A stretch of 32,630 nt of DNA from UBA2402 sp044371005 (GTDB lineage Bacteria > Planctomycetota > Phycisphaerae > Phycisphaerales > UBA1924): positions 1-32,630 of the forward strand of contig JBILUL010000044.1 in the NCBI GenBank assembly GCA_044371005.1. Direction: 5' to 3'. The translations under genes and the position numbers were made by a program. The notes under the pieces are model-generated. The model made no database searches and was not told the origin of the DNA. It worked only from the letters and a program-made list of their open reading frames with translations. Each line of letters starts with the position of its first letter. Positions within the stretch are counted from its first letter, which is position 1. This document shows positions 23,682 through 32,589 of this stretch, one piece after another.

Positions 23682-23711
23682 GTGAAAGCCGTTCAGATTG
23701 TCCGGGTCAGA

Positions 23712-25049
23712 TCAGCAGCCGCCTTCCCAGTGGAAGAAGAACGTATCGACATCGCTGCCATCAACGCCGCCATCCTGGTTCATGTCCGCGGCAGGTTCGC
23801 CCGCTTCCCAGGCAAAGAAGAAGGCCTCGATATCGCTGCCATCCACGCCGCCGTCCTGATTGAAGTCCGACGGGCACAGCGGAGGCGCATTGACGGTGAG
23901 CATTCCGGAACTTGACGAAACGGTGCTGCATCCGTTGTACGCATCGCAGTAATACGAGCCGGCATCGGCGTAGTCCACGAAGGTGATGGACAGGTTGGGA
24001 GTCTGAGTGCCGCCGTAATGGCCGTCATCGAACAGCATCTGCCCATCGCGGTACCACTGATACCCGTTGGCACCCGCCGCCCAAATGTTGAACCAGGCGG
24101 ATGACCCCTGGGTGACGGTCATGTCGAGGGGGTTTTCCTGGATGACCACCGAGCAGTCGACTGTCAGGTACGCGCTGTCGGAGGTCTGAGAGCCGCAGCC
24201 ACCGAAGACTTCGCAGTAATACGACCCGGCATCGGACGTGGAGACCGGGTAGATTGAAAGACCCGATGACTGTGAACCGGAGATTCTGCCATCATCGAAG
24301 AGCGGCTGGCCATCGCGGTACCACTGAAATGACCCGAATCCCGAAATGCCTACGGAGAAACCGGCACCACCGCCGTCGGTGGCCGTTGTATCGGATGGCT
24401 GAGAAGTGATGGAGAGGCTGAAGTTCGCGTATCCGACATCAGAGGCGGAGGGCTGTGCCTGCACGCACTCCAGGTAGGGAACGACGAAGTAGTAGTACGC
24501 GACGTTGCCGCCGACGCTGGTGTCGAAGTAGGTCGGATAGGACTGCGACGCGAGCAGGAACGCCTGATTGAAGTCGGGTGTCTCCGAGCGGTAGAGGTCG
24601 TACCACGAAGCGCCCGAACCGGTATCCCAATCCACGGTGATGAGCCCGCAGTACTGGCTGTCGGAGGCGTAGACCCAGTTGACGGAAGGGATGCCGTTGA
24701 CGACGCGTCCGCCCATCGCGGGGCCGCCCCGATCGCTGACGCCGCACGAAGCCACACCTTCGACGTAGTACTCGAACAGAGTGCCGGGCGCGGCGGTTTC
24801 GTCGACGAAGAAGGAATCAAATGAGTTGCCCAGGTGATAGACATCGCCGGGGCTGGCAGGGTCGATTCGATAGATGTTGTAGTACTCGGCCTGATCTCGC
24901 TCCCACGAGATCGTGACGGGAGTGCAATCGGCATTGGCCGTTGCGTTCACGTTCTGCGGAGTTGGAAGACACCCGGCCGGGTCCATCGCGCCCAGTGCAG
25001 CAGCGCACGACAACTGCGTAAAAACGCCAAGAATGACCGCACGAATCAT
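23712..25049 (-). CDS. Secreted Fn3/Ig-like protein with dockerin-like GC tag
   Basis: A 445-residue exported protein without catalytic motifs. ATG 25049 follows a gggga ribosome site. The signal peptide covers about 1-21 (VILGVFTQLSCAAALGA). Two fibronectin-III-like domains follow (YYNIYRID, FEYYVEGVASCG; then YDLYRSE, VAYYYFVVPYLEC). Next are two immunoglobulin-like domains with the classical motif: FQWYRDGQPLFDDG and SDAGSYYCEVFG, then YQWYRDGQMLFDDG and ADAGSYYCDAYNG. The near-identity of the two Ig motifs points to internal duplication. The last 54 residues are the dockerin-like tag, one residue shorter than in its neighbours and ending HWEGGC. Such architectures usually serve binding or adhesion at the surface; the ligand is unknown. 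The gene lies between tRNA-Tyr and tRNA-Thr. Confidence 0.88.
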   Translation of the reverse strand: MIRAVILGVFTQLSCAAALGAMDPAGCLPTPQNVNATANADCTPVTISWERDQAEYYNIYRIDPASPGDVYHLGNSFDSFFVDETAAPGTLFEYYVEGVASCGVSDRGGPAMGGRVVNGIPSVNWVYASDSQYCGLITVDWDTGSGASWYDLYRSETPDFNQAFLLASQSYPTYFDTSVGGNVAYYYFVVPYLECVQAQPSASDVGYANFSLSITSQPSDTTATDGGGAGFSVGISGFGSFQWYRDGQPLFDDGRISGSQSSGLSIYPVSTSDAGSYYCEVFGGCGSQTSDSAYLTVDCSVVIQENPLDMTVTQGSSAWFNIWAAGANGYQWYRDGQMLFDDGHYGGTQTPNLSITFVDYADAGSYYCDAYNGCSTVSSSSGMLTVNAPPLCPSDFNQDGGVDGSDIEAFFFAWEAGEPAADMNQDGGVDGSDVDTFFFHWEGGC

Positions 25050-25309
25050 GATCGTTCTCCCCTGCTTGAAGATCGAGGCCAGTGGCCCTGATCAAACCTC
25101 TCTGATGCGGAACGCGAATGCCCGCACACAGGCGGAGGTTATGCGCCGAGTTTCCCACGAGGTTGTCCGAGGCTGCGCGAAGCCCAATTGAGACACGCTT
25201 GCCCGGTATCTTCAAGAGTGGGCCTGGAGAGATGGGATCTGGGCTGTGCCTCGCGGTGGTGGGTCACCAGAGTTGGCGGTAACCGGAGCGGGCACGTGCG
25301 GGCGGGAAA

Positions 25310-25381
25310 GCCACCTAAAGGACTTGAACCTTCGACCCTCGCTTTACAAAAGCGATGCTCTACCAACTGAGCTAAGGTGGC
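25310..25381 (-). tRNA. tRNA-Thr(TGT)
   Basis: A 72-base minus-strand gene. Acceptor is gccacct/aggtggc, D arm gctc/gagc, anticodon stem tcgct/agcga with loop tttgtaa giving TGT, and T loop ttcaagt. CCA is not encoded. It reads ACA-type threonine codons. No convincing terminator lies just downstream. Confidence 0.97.
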
Positions 25382-25519
25382 GACAGAGGGAGTATAGGGG
25401 CGTCAGCGGGGACAACGGCGAGGAGGCGCGTGGCGGGCTGTGCGTGAAGGGAAGGGGAAACCGGTCGGGAGATGTTGGGAGTGCCGTGGGGTGGGCGGGC
25501 CTGTTCGCCGCGGGGCTGA

Positions 25520-26296
25520 TCAGCAGGTGCCGGTTTCCCACTGCATGAAGAAGGCCTCGATGTCGCTGCCGTCAACGCCGCCATCCTGATTGACATCGGA
25601 GTGGCCCGCGCTGTCCTGCCAGTCCACGAAGAACGCCTCGATATCCGATCCATCGATGCCGCCATCCTGGTTGTAGTCCGCTGCACAGAACGGGGGCGAC
25701 GTGAGATTCTCGATCGTGATCGTCTCGTAGGTCACCAGCATCATTCCGCCGCCGGCGGCGCCGATGCTCCAGTCGTAACTGCTCATGTCCTCGAATCCGA
25801 ACGTGGCGGGCGCGAGATCGAGGATATCGCGAGAGGGAAATGCCGCGGCGGTGGTGAAGGTCCTGAGGAAGCTCATGCCCATCGTCAGTCCGGGTCCGCC
25901 GTTGAGCGGAATGCTGCGCGGGAAATCGATGTCGTCGGAGAGCACGAAGCCGTCGACGGCCGGGTCGTTGTCGCGAAGGATGAAGTAGGGAACCGTGGTC
26001 CCCAGTGACGCGGGCATTCCCGTGGACGCTGACCCGATGGTGATGGTGAAGGTGGAGTGGTCGATGATGTACCCTCGCACCGGGTAGAGCGCGCTGTCTA
26101 CAAATCGCCCTGAATCCACTTCGAAGGTCGCGACGGCGCGGTCGTTGGCACGCGCGCTCACCAGCGGTCCGCGCGTCATCCAGTTGTTCTCGACGGATCC
26201 GGTGAGGGTCACGCGGATGCGATCGGCGTGTGCTGCGCCGCTGAGTGCGAGCAGGCAACCGATCCGAACCAGCGTCTGATGAGAAATGGGCTTCAT
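25520..26296 (-). CDS. Secreted protein of unknown function with dockerin-like tag
   Basis: A 258-residue exported protein. ATG 26296 is preceded by ggagcatctc, a usable ribosome site, and begins a signal peptide (QTLVRIGCLLALSGAAHA, cleaved near residue 24). An upstream reading to 26389 would precede the signal peptide and is rejected. The body (about 25-200) looks beta-rich: VTLTGSVENNW, ATFEVDSGRF, STFTITIGS, YETITIENL. No named domain is recognised, although this pattern recalls all-beta proteins of the PEP-CTERM/surface class. The tag (204-258) keeps both calcium loops but departs from its neighbours: its linker reads WQDSAGHS and its end is ETGTC, with Thr where the others have Gly before the final Cys. 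Transcription could continue into tRNA-Thr, 138 bases downstream. Confidence 0.8.
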   Translation of the reverse strand: MKPISHQTLVRIGCLLALSGAAHADRIRVTLTGSVENNWMTRGPLVSARANDRAVATFEVDSGRFVDSALYPVRGYIIDHSTFTITIGSASTGMPASLGTTVPYFILRDNDPAVDGFVLSDDIDFPRSIPLNGGPGLTMGMSFLRTFTTAAAFPSRDILDLAPATFGFEDMSSYDWSIGAAGGGMMLVTYETITIENLTSPPFCAADYNQDGGIDGSDIEAFFVDWQDSAGHSDVNQDGGVDGSDIEAFFMQWETGTC

Positions 26297-26377
26297 GAGA
26301 TGCTCCAAGGCGAACACAACGCAGTTCCCGCCACTGGCGAGGAAGGGTGAATGATACTTCGGTCCAGGGCAGAAAAC

Positions 26378-26422
26378 AGCACCCCGCATCGGGCCGTTGG
26401 CGGGCCGGATGCGGGGTGCTGG
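26378..26422 (-). terminator. Intrinsic terminator after the M36 peptidase gene
   Basis: A long stem: 26378-26396 pairs with 26404-26422 at 18 of 19 positions with a 7-base loop. On the minus strand it is followed by a ttttctg tract. It separates the M36 gene from the next tagged gene. Confidence 0.88.
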
Positions 26423-26450
26423 GTCGATCAGAGGCTCATCGTGGCGTTAC

Positions 26451-29400
26451 TCAGCAGCCACCGTTCTGCCAGGGAACGAAGAAGGCTTCAACGTCGGAGC
26501 CATCGACGCCGCCGTCGAGGTTGACGTCGGCGGAGGTGTCGCCGCCCTGCCACGCAAGGAAGAAGGCTTCGATGTCGGCGCCATCGACGCCGCCATCCTG
26601 ATTGAAGTCGGCGGGGCATGGCGGGGCGACGTCGCACACCAGGCGACGGACGGCGAATGCATCCATGGCGCACTCGACGACGTTGCCGACGGCGGGCGTG
26701 TCGGTGGCGATGAAACGGATCTTCATGGTGTCGGAAGCCGGAACATCGGTACCGATGAGGAAGTTCTCAAACCGCCAGGTATTGGAGGGTGTGCTGTAGG
26801 TGCGGAGGTTGACCCAGGTGGTTCCGCCGTTGAGCGAGTAATCCACCTTGAGTCCGTCGCCGGGCGAGAAGGTGCCGCTCACATTCGTATTGCACCAGGC
26901 TGCGAAGCTGATCGTGTCGCCATTCGACGCGGCGAAGGTGCGGGAGATCAGCGTGGTCGAACCACCATCAACGTCGGTGTTGGACGCTGCAACGCTGAGA
27001 TTGTTCTTGGTGAGCCAGCACTTGCCGGTGCCGACGCGGTCGTAGTCGGCCGGCGGATCGCCGCGGTCGTTGGCGGGATTGGTGGTGCCCGAGTAGATGG
27101 GTGTGCCGCGTTCCCACGCGCCGTCGGTGGCGGAGGTGCTGATGGTCCAGCCTTCATCGGTCTCGCCGGTATCGGTGAGGGGCGAGATGATGCTGGTGAA
27201 GACCTTGGCAACGGTGGCCCCCACCGGCGCGCTGGTGGGGCTGAACTTGCGTCCCTGGCTGGTGTCGACGCTCATGTAGTACTGCACGACATCGAAGCAG
27301 TTGAAGGCGGGGATGGTGGCCGTGTAGCGACCCGCGGCTGTCTGCGTCATCGGAGCGGTGACGTACGCCGCGTTGTTGAGCGAGTAGTGCAGGAGCCCGG
27401 AGTCGGGAACGAGCGTGAGGTTGAACTCCGTGATGTCGATCGGGAAGGAGGTCGTCTGCGAAGGCATGAGTTGATCAGGACGACCGCTGGGGTAGGTGAA
27501 GATCGCGTTGAAGGGCACCTGGTAGCTCTCCACGACGCCCGCGGAGGTGGTGCTTGCGGGAGCGGAGGCGGTTGAACCCATGCCGCGTTTGGCGAAGGCG
27601 GTCCAGAGGGGACCGACATCGGCCCCGCCGAAGGTGATGTTGTCGGCCTGGATGATCGCATCACGCGACTGCAGGAAGTTGGGATCGCTGACGGAGTGGA
27701 GCTTCATGCCATCCACGACCAGCCGCATCATGCGCTCGTTGGCGGCAAAGCCCAGGCTGGGCCACATCGCCGCGCGCCCCTCGAGCAGCGTGTTGCACCA
27801 GATCTCGCCCATGTTGTGCACTGCGGTCGCCGAGTTGCCGATGATCGGGCTGCGCGGGACGTTCGCGGGGTAGTTCTGCTGCGCTTCGTCGCTGTCGGCG
27901 AAGGTCTGCGGATTGAGATTCATGTCGGTGCTGTAGGGGAAGCGCCGAATCCCGAAGTAGTAGTTGGAGAGGTACGTCGCTTCGAGGAACTGCTTGGTGG
28001 CGTAGCCGCCGGTGCAGTACGTTCCGTTGGGATCGTCCGTGGGATCCGCGTTGAGCGAGATGCCGAAGTAGTCGCCCCAGCCTTCGCCCATCGCACGCGT
28101 GACGTTGGCGGAGATGCCCTGGTGCAGGCGGATGGAGAGACCGTGCGAAAGCTCGTGATAGACGATGTCGCCGTCGAGGGTTCCATCGCGTGCCGGAGTG
28201 GGACCCGTGAAGACGTACATCTGCATGCGAGCGGTTGACCCGTCCGCACCGGTGGACTGCCAGTTGGCGTTGTTCGTGCCGCCGCCGTCCTGGCCATCCG
28301 CGATGACTGCGTCACCACCGGTGCCGCCGCGAGCGAAGTTGCTCGTCTGGAAGTTGCCGGCGACCTCGTTGAATCCCATCGCGTACAGGCGATCGTGATA
28401 GTTGTTGGTGTACCAGAACATCTGGACGACCGCGAACGCGGCCCAGTTGCCGGGTGCCTGAGCGTCGTTGAACGGGAAGTCAAAGACCCGGTTGACGCCG
28501 CCATCGGGGCGGGGATCGATCTGGTTTGAACCGGTGAGATCGGTGTGCGCATCGACGTTGTTGCCCAGGGTGAGGCGGGCATTGTCATCGATCCAGCCGT
28601 TGGGGGAATACGGACGCATCTGATCCGGGGTCACGGTCACGAGTGAACGCGTGATGAAGGGGAACTGCGTTGTCCCGACCGTCGGCAGGCCGGGCGAGCC
28701 GGGGGCCGGGCTGTCGGTGGGGAAGATCCGCATGGTGATGGGCTGGGTGGTATCCCAGACCAGGCGATTGGTACGGTGGAGGATCTCACCAGTGACGGCA
28801 TCAACGGTGATGTCGTAGGTGTGGCCGATGCCCTTGACCGGCACGGTGACCGCGTAGGCCGGGCGCACATCGAGCACGGTGCGGGGGAACCAGACGCGGC
28901 GGGTGATGATCTTTTCATCGTCGCGAAGTTCGGCCGCGCCAGACCAGACCGTGGCCTCATCGCCGGGAGTCCCCTCGGCATCATCCGCGTTGATGAGTGC
29001 AGGAACAGGTTCGGATGCGATACCAACGCCCACATTCGCCGCGGCGAGCTGCAGGGCCTTCCTCGCTGCGATCGCGGCACCCGGAAGTTCACGCGATTCA
29101 AGACCGGGAATGAAGGTGCTGCCGATGTTGATGATGCTGCCGAACCGGTCGACGTTGGCGATCACCTTGCAGCCGATGACATCCACGCCGCGGTACTGCT
29201 GCTGGAACGTCATGTGCTGCGCACCGTTGAAATCGGTGAGGTAGTTCCTGGAGATACGGGCGGCGTCCAGATCCGCGGCGGTGATCTCGAAGGCCGCCGC
29301 GTGGTCGTCGATGAACGAGCGGGCCGCACCCATGGGCGACTTGGTGGCGATGGAGTAGCCGGGCGAGGTGAGCATCTGCGTCAGCGACCTGACCGAACTG

Positions 29401-29762
29401 ACCGAACCGGTGAACTGGTCGAAGTCGATGGTGATGTCGGGGTAGATCGCTCGCAGGCGAGCCACGGCCTTGTCGCGTGCATCCCGCCGCTCGCCGCTGA
29501 GCGCGGCGTCGCGTGCAGCCACGACTTCGGGGATGGCGACGCCGATCTCGCCGCCGATCCGCACGTCGTAGTTGGGGTAGCCGGTTGCGGCGAACCGCGA
29601 CGCGCTGCCGAGAATGGGCTTGCCGTCAGCGCGGAACGCTACGGGGGCGGCCTGTCCGGTTGCAACGGGACGAGCGGAGGTCTCCAGCGAGGGGACGACG
29701 ATTCCGTACGCTCCGACAGTGGTGCCGGCGCACAGAGACAACGCAAGGACCGTGCGATTCAT
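26451..29762 (-). CDS. Secreted M36 (fungalysin-type) metallopeptidase with dockerin-like GC tag
   Basis: An 1103-residue exported zinc endopeptidase. ATG 29762 has gggag 9 bases upstream. A short signal peptide (about 1-18) is followed by an FTP-like propeptide region (about 100-250: FIDDHAAAFEITAADL, QQQYRGVDVIGCKVIANVD). The catalytic domain has zinc motif HELSH at 536-540 with the downstream ligand E560 in MGEGWGDYF, plus VHNMGEIWCNTLLE further on, all typical of M36. A C-terminal beta-rich region (DTGETDEGWTI, GTFSPGDGLKVDYSLNGGTTW) precedes the dockerin-like tag (1049-1103), ending WQNGGC. The propeptide would inhibit the enzyme until export. It probably digests external protein at the cell surface together with the S8 protease. 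Confidence 0.93.
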   Translation of the reverse strand: MNRTVLALSLCAGTTVGAYGIVVPSLETSARPVATGQAAPVAFRADGKPILGSASRFAATGYPNYDVRIGGEIGVAIPEVVAARDAALSGERRDARDKAVARLRAIYPDITIDFDQFTGSVSSVRSLTQMLTSPGYSIATKSPMGAARSFIDDHAAAFEITAADLDAARISRNYLTDFNGAQHMTFQQQYRGVDVIGCKVIANVDRFGSIINIGSTFIPGLESRELPGAAIAARKALQLAAANVGVGIASEPVPALINADDAEGTPGDEATVWSGAAELRDDEKIITRRVWFPRTVLDVRPAYAVTVPVKGIGHTYDITVDAVTGEILHRTNRLVWDTTQPITMRIFPTDSPAPGSPGLPTVGTTQFPFITRSLVTVTPDQMRPYSPNGWIDDNARLTLGNNVDAHTDLTGSNQIDPRPDGGVNRVFDFPFNDAQAPGNWAAFAVVQMFWYTNNYHDRLYAMGFNEVAGNFQTSNFARGGTGGDAVIADGQDGGGTNNANWQSTGADGSTARMQMYVFTGPTPARDGTLDGDIVYHELSHGLSIRLHQGISANVTRAMGEGWGDYFGISLNADPTDDPNGTYCTGGYATKQFLEATYLSNYYFGIRRFPYSTDMNLNPQTFADSDEAQQNYPANVPRSPIIGNSATAVHNMGEIWCNTLLEGRAAMWPSLGFAANERMMRLVVDGMKLHSVSDPNFLQSRDAIIQADNITFGGADVGPLWTAFAKRGMGSTASAPASTTSAGVVESYQVPFNAIFTYPSGRPDQLMPSQTTSFPIDITEFNLTLVPDSGLLHYSLNNAAYVTAPMTQTAAGRYTATIPAFNCFDVVQYYMSVDTSQGRKFSPTSAPVGATVAKVFTSIISPLTDTGETDEGWTISTSATDGAWERGTPIYSGTTNPANDRGDPPADYDRVGTGKCWLTKNNLSVAASNTDVDGGSTTLISRTFAASNGDTISFAAWCNTNVSGTFSPGDGLKVDYSLNGGTTWVNLRTYSTPSNTWRFENFLIGTDVPASDTMKIRFIATDTPAVGNVVECAMDAFAVRRLVCDVAPPCPADFNQDGGVDGADIEAFFLAWQGGDTSADVNLDGGVDGSDVEAFFVPWQNGGC

Positions 29763-29913
29763 CTATTTGGACTCCCGTTCCCACGAGATAGCGAACACTT
29801 CGGACAGCGCACAACACGGGCATGAAGACCCAGCGCCGGCCCATGGACAGCATACCACAGGAATCAGGGAACGGGTAGCGGGTTTTTCCACAGAAGCGAA
29901 AAAAGTCCGAAAA

Positions 29914-29945
29914 CTCGCCCGGGGGAGCACCTGTCACCGGGCAAG
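29914..29945 (-). terminator. Intrinsic terminator after the HAD phosphatase gene
   Basis: ctcgcccgg (29914-29922) pairs with ccgggcaag (29937-29945), allowing one G-T pair, with a 14-base loop. It starts 3 bases past the stop codon. On the minus strand it is followed by ttttcggactttttt. Confidence 0.65.
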
Positions 29946-29947
29946 GT

Positions 29948-30622
29948 TCAACCCGTCGCAAGCGCTGCCAGCATCTCGAACGAGATATCGGCCGAAGATG
30001 CGACAAATCGGTCGGCATGTGTCAGGCGGGACGGGGGGAGGGTGTGCCCCACCGCGATCGCCCGAACACCCGCCGCCTTCGCCGCGGCGACGCCCTTGTC
30101 AGTGTCTTCGATCGTCACGCACCGGTTCGCGGCGAGTCCGAGTGCCGCGACCGTCTTGAGGTATGGTTCCGGATTCGGCTTGCTGTTGGTGACATCATCG
30201 GCAGAGATGATGCATCGCATGTGCGAGTCGATGCCAAGGGCGCGCGTGATGTGCTCGATCTCTCGTCGGCGTGCTCCCGAGCAGATGGCAATGGGCACGC
30301 CGGCCTGCGTTGCCTCCTGGATCAGCCTGAGCGTGCCGGGGAAGGCGGGGACATCGCCTCGGGCGAAGGCCTCCTGGGCGAAGACCCACTTGTCACGGGA
30401 GATCGCGGCAAACTCCTCGTCACTTGGCGTTCGACCGAAATCAGCGCAGACCGCCTTGTAGGCATCGCGGTCGGCGAAACCGACCAGTCGCTGCTGGTTG
30501 GTCTGAGCGGAGAGCGTCATGCCGACACGCTCGAAGCCTGCCCGCAGCCCGGCCTCGTGCATGGGCTCGCTGTCCACGATCACACCGTCGAAATCAAGGA
30601 TCAGGCCCCACGCGGCGGTCAT
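29948..30622 (-). CDS. HAD-superfamily phosphatase, beta-phosphoglucomutase-like
   Basis: A 224-residue cytoplasmic HAD hydrolase. Motif I is DFDGVIVDSE, with nucleophile D10 and acid/base D12. The helical cap follows (FERVGMTLS, ADRDAYKAVCADFG). Motif II is AICSGARRREIEH (Ser of CSG), motif III the Lys of NSKPNPEPY, and motif IV TIEDTDKG. This order and the cap type match the phosphoglycolate phosphatase/beta-phosphoglucomutase group; the substrate is not fixed by sequence. The start overlaps the stop of the upstream lipoprotein gene as ATGA, implying translational coupling, although the two products have no obvious functional link. A terminator follows directly. Confidence 0.9.
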   Translation of the reverse strand: MTAAWGLILDFDGVIVDSEPMHEAGLRAGFERVGMTLSAQTNQQRLVGFADRDAYKAVCADFGRTPSDEEFAAISRDKWVFAQEAFARGDVPAFPGTLRLIQEATQAGVPIAICSGARRREIEHITRALGIDSHMRCIISADDVTNSKPNPEPYLKTVAALGLAANRCVTIEDTDKGVAAAKAAGVRAIAVGHTLPPSRLTHADRFVASSADISFEMLAALATG

Positions 30623-31059
30623 TCGGGCTTTCCCTTCACGACGATCATGCTTCGCATCGAGGAAGCGCCCTGCTCATCGATCGTTTCGGCTTCGACCATG
30701 ACGAGGGTGTCTGGTGCTTCGCTCGCGAAGAAGCCGCCGCCGCGGAAGGTGTCGCTGAACTCATCCTTGAAGTTCTTGAGCGGGATCTCCATGTGCTCCC
30801 CCACCGCCAGGCCTTCGATGGGCCACGAGTAGCGGCGATTGAGCCACAGGGTGCACTTGCCCAGCGCGGTGGCGGTCGTGTTGGAGAGTTCGATCGAGTG
30901 GGTGTGGCGGAAGACCTGGATGTCAAGGGTCCGAGCATCGCGCGTGACGACATCCGGGTAGGTCCGCGCCCAGGCTACCGGCGTGGGCGCGCTGCGGCAG
31001 GCCGTCAGCAGGAAGGACGCGGCGAGCAGGGGAGCGCAGGTGAGGAATGTTGACTTCAC
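30619..31059 (-). CDS. Putative lipoprotein upstream of the HAD gene
   Basis: A 146-residue product if started at GTG 31059, which gives a type II signal: KST, then LLAASFLLTAC with the lipid-bearing Cys at about residue 21. An ATG at 31146 would add 29 residues ahead of the signal and is less likely; the ribosome site is weak either way. The mature part has TLDIQVFRHTHSIELSNTT, LWLNRRYSW and EGLAVGEHMEIPL, suggesting a small beta-sandwich concerned with surface or envelope contacts. No family is recognised. Its stop overlaps the next start, and the HtrA gene lies 100 bases upstream on the same strand, so the three genes may share a transcript. Confidence 0.7.
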   Translation of the reverse strand: MKSTFLTCAPLLAASFLLTACRSAPTPVAWARTYPDVVTRDARTLDIQVFRHTHSIELSNTTATALGKCTLWLNRRYSWPIEGLAVGEHMEIPLKNFKDEFSDTFRGGGFFASEAPDTLVMVEAETIDEQGASSMRSMIVVKGKPE

Positions 31060-31158
31060 GGCGGAAGCGTACGCGCCGACGAGAGTCCGAGGCCAGTCCG
31101 GCGTGGACCCGCGGGTGCTGCGCAACGGGGATTTCACGGAATCCAAAACTGGATCGGA

Positions 31159-32589
31159 TCAGTCGCGGATGAGCAGCTGCCCGCGTTCGGTGTCGCGGAT
31201 GACCATGAAGGGCACGCCACGGTTGTAATCGAGGCTTTCCGCCAGGCGGGCGAAGCTGTCCGCATCCTTCACGGCATCCTCGCGGATTCCGACGATGATG
31301 TCTCCTTCCTGGAAGGGAGACGGGGTGGCGCGGGCGCCTCTGCCATCAGCATCAATGGAGGTCACGACGACGCCGGCGACATCGCGGTAGCCCAAGCGGC
31401 GGGCCTGCTGTGCGGTCAGCGTCCGGACGGACATGCCCAGCGGGTCGACGCGTACTTCGCCGTTTGCGGCGGCCTGATCGGCCAGCGAGACGCTGACGGT
31501 CTTGATCTCCTTGCCGCGGAGGACTTCGACATCGGCCTTGGTGCCCGGCGAGGAGATGGCAATGGCCTGTCGCAGGCGGGGCTCGTTGACCGCGGCTCCC
31601 TTGAACTTGAGGATGACATCGCCCACCTGGAGTCCGGCCTGTTCCGCGGGGCTCTCACGCACGACCTGGGTGACCGCGACGCCCTGCGGGTGGCCTTCGA
31701 GCTGATAGGAGCGGGCGTCCTCGAGTGCAACGCCAAGCCAGCCCCGGACCACGCGGCCGTTGGCGATGATGTTCTCGACGACGGTGCGGGCGGTGTTGGC
31801 GGGGATGGCGAATCCGATGCCTTCATAGCCGCCCGAGCGGCTTGCGATGGCGCTGTTGATGCCGACGATGCGGCTTTCGAGATTGAGGAGCGGGCCGCCG
31901 CTGTTGCCAGGGTTGATCGCCGCGTCCGTCTGGATGAAGTCCTCCTGCGTACGTCCGGTCTCGCGGGGGGTCACGCTGCGGCCCTTGGCGCTGACGATGC
32001 CCTGAGTCACGGTGTTGGAAAGGCCAAAGGGGCTGCCGATGGCGACGACCCATTCGCCCACTTCGAGCGCCTCGGAATCGGCCCACTGTGCCGCGGCGAA
32101 CTTGGGTGACTGGTCCTTGGGCTCGATCTTGATCACCGCCAGGTCGGTCAGTTCATCGCGGCCCACGAGCTTTGCGTCAAACTCGGTGCCATCGGCGAGC
32201 TTGGCTCGCAGCATATCGGCGCCCTTCACGACATGGTTGTTCGTGACGACGTAACCGTCCACGGAGATGATGACACCCGAGCCCAGGCTTGAGGGCTGGA
32301 GCGACGGAGTGCCGCGTGCAATCGGGCGTCCGAAGAAGTCGTAACGGACGGGCTGCACCTTCGTGAGCGCGGTGATGTGAACGACGCTGGGCTCCACGGC
32401 GCGTGCCACGGACTTGAAGGCATTGGAGAGCTGTCTGGCAAACGCGATTCCCTCATCCTTGGCGCTGGCGACGGCCGGTGCCTTGTCCTGGGCGATTGCG
32501 CCGGCACTGAGTGTGCCCAGAGCCGCGGCGGCGAGCAGACATGCGAGTGACGAGGAAACGCGACGAGAGCGAAGTGACATGGTGTTCAT
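31159..32589 (-). CDS. DegP/HtrA-type periplasmic serine protease with two PDZ domains
   Basis: A 476-residue envelope quality-control protease. The signal peptide covers about 1-33 (LACLLAAAALGTLSAGAIA). The chymotrypsin-fold domain carries the complete triad: H119 (TNNHVV), D149 (LTDLAVI) and S230 (NPGNSGGP). PDZ1 (about 285-370) has RGWLGVALED, ESPAEQAGLQVGDVI. PDZ2 (about 385-476) has GVVVTSIDADGRG, FQEGDIIVGI and ends in RGQLLIRD. It degrades or refolds misfolded exported proteins, plausibly important in a cell exporting as many large tagged proteins as seen here. ATG 32589 was taken; ATG 32580 is also possible and leaves the signal intact. Only 41 bases of upstream DNA are in the window. 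Confidence 0.93.
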   Translation of the reverse strand: MNTMSLRSRRVSSSLACLLAAAALGTLSAGAIAQDKAPAVASAKDEGIAFARQLSNAFKSVARAVEPSVVHITALTKVQPVRYDFFGRPIARGTPSLQPSSLGSGVIISVDGYVVTNNHVVKGADMLRAKLADGTEFDAKLVGRDELTDLAVIKIEPKDQSPKFAAAQWADSEALEVGEWVVAIGSPFGLSNTVTQGIVSAKGRSVTPRETGRTQEDFIQTDAAINPGNSGGPLLNLESRIVGINSAIASRSGGYEGIGFAIPANTARTVVENIIANGRVVRGWLGVALEDARSYQLEGHPQGVAVTQVVRESPAEQAGLQVGDVILKFKGAAVNEPRLRQAIAISSPGTKADVEVLRGKEIKTVSVSLADQAAANGEVRVDPLGMSVRTLTAQQARRLGYRDVAGVVVTSIDADGRGARATPSPFQEGDIIVGIREDAVKDADSFARLAESLDYNRGVPFMVIRDTERGQLLIRD

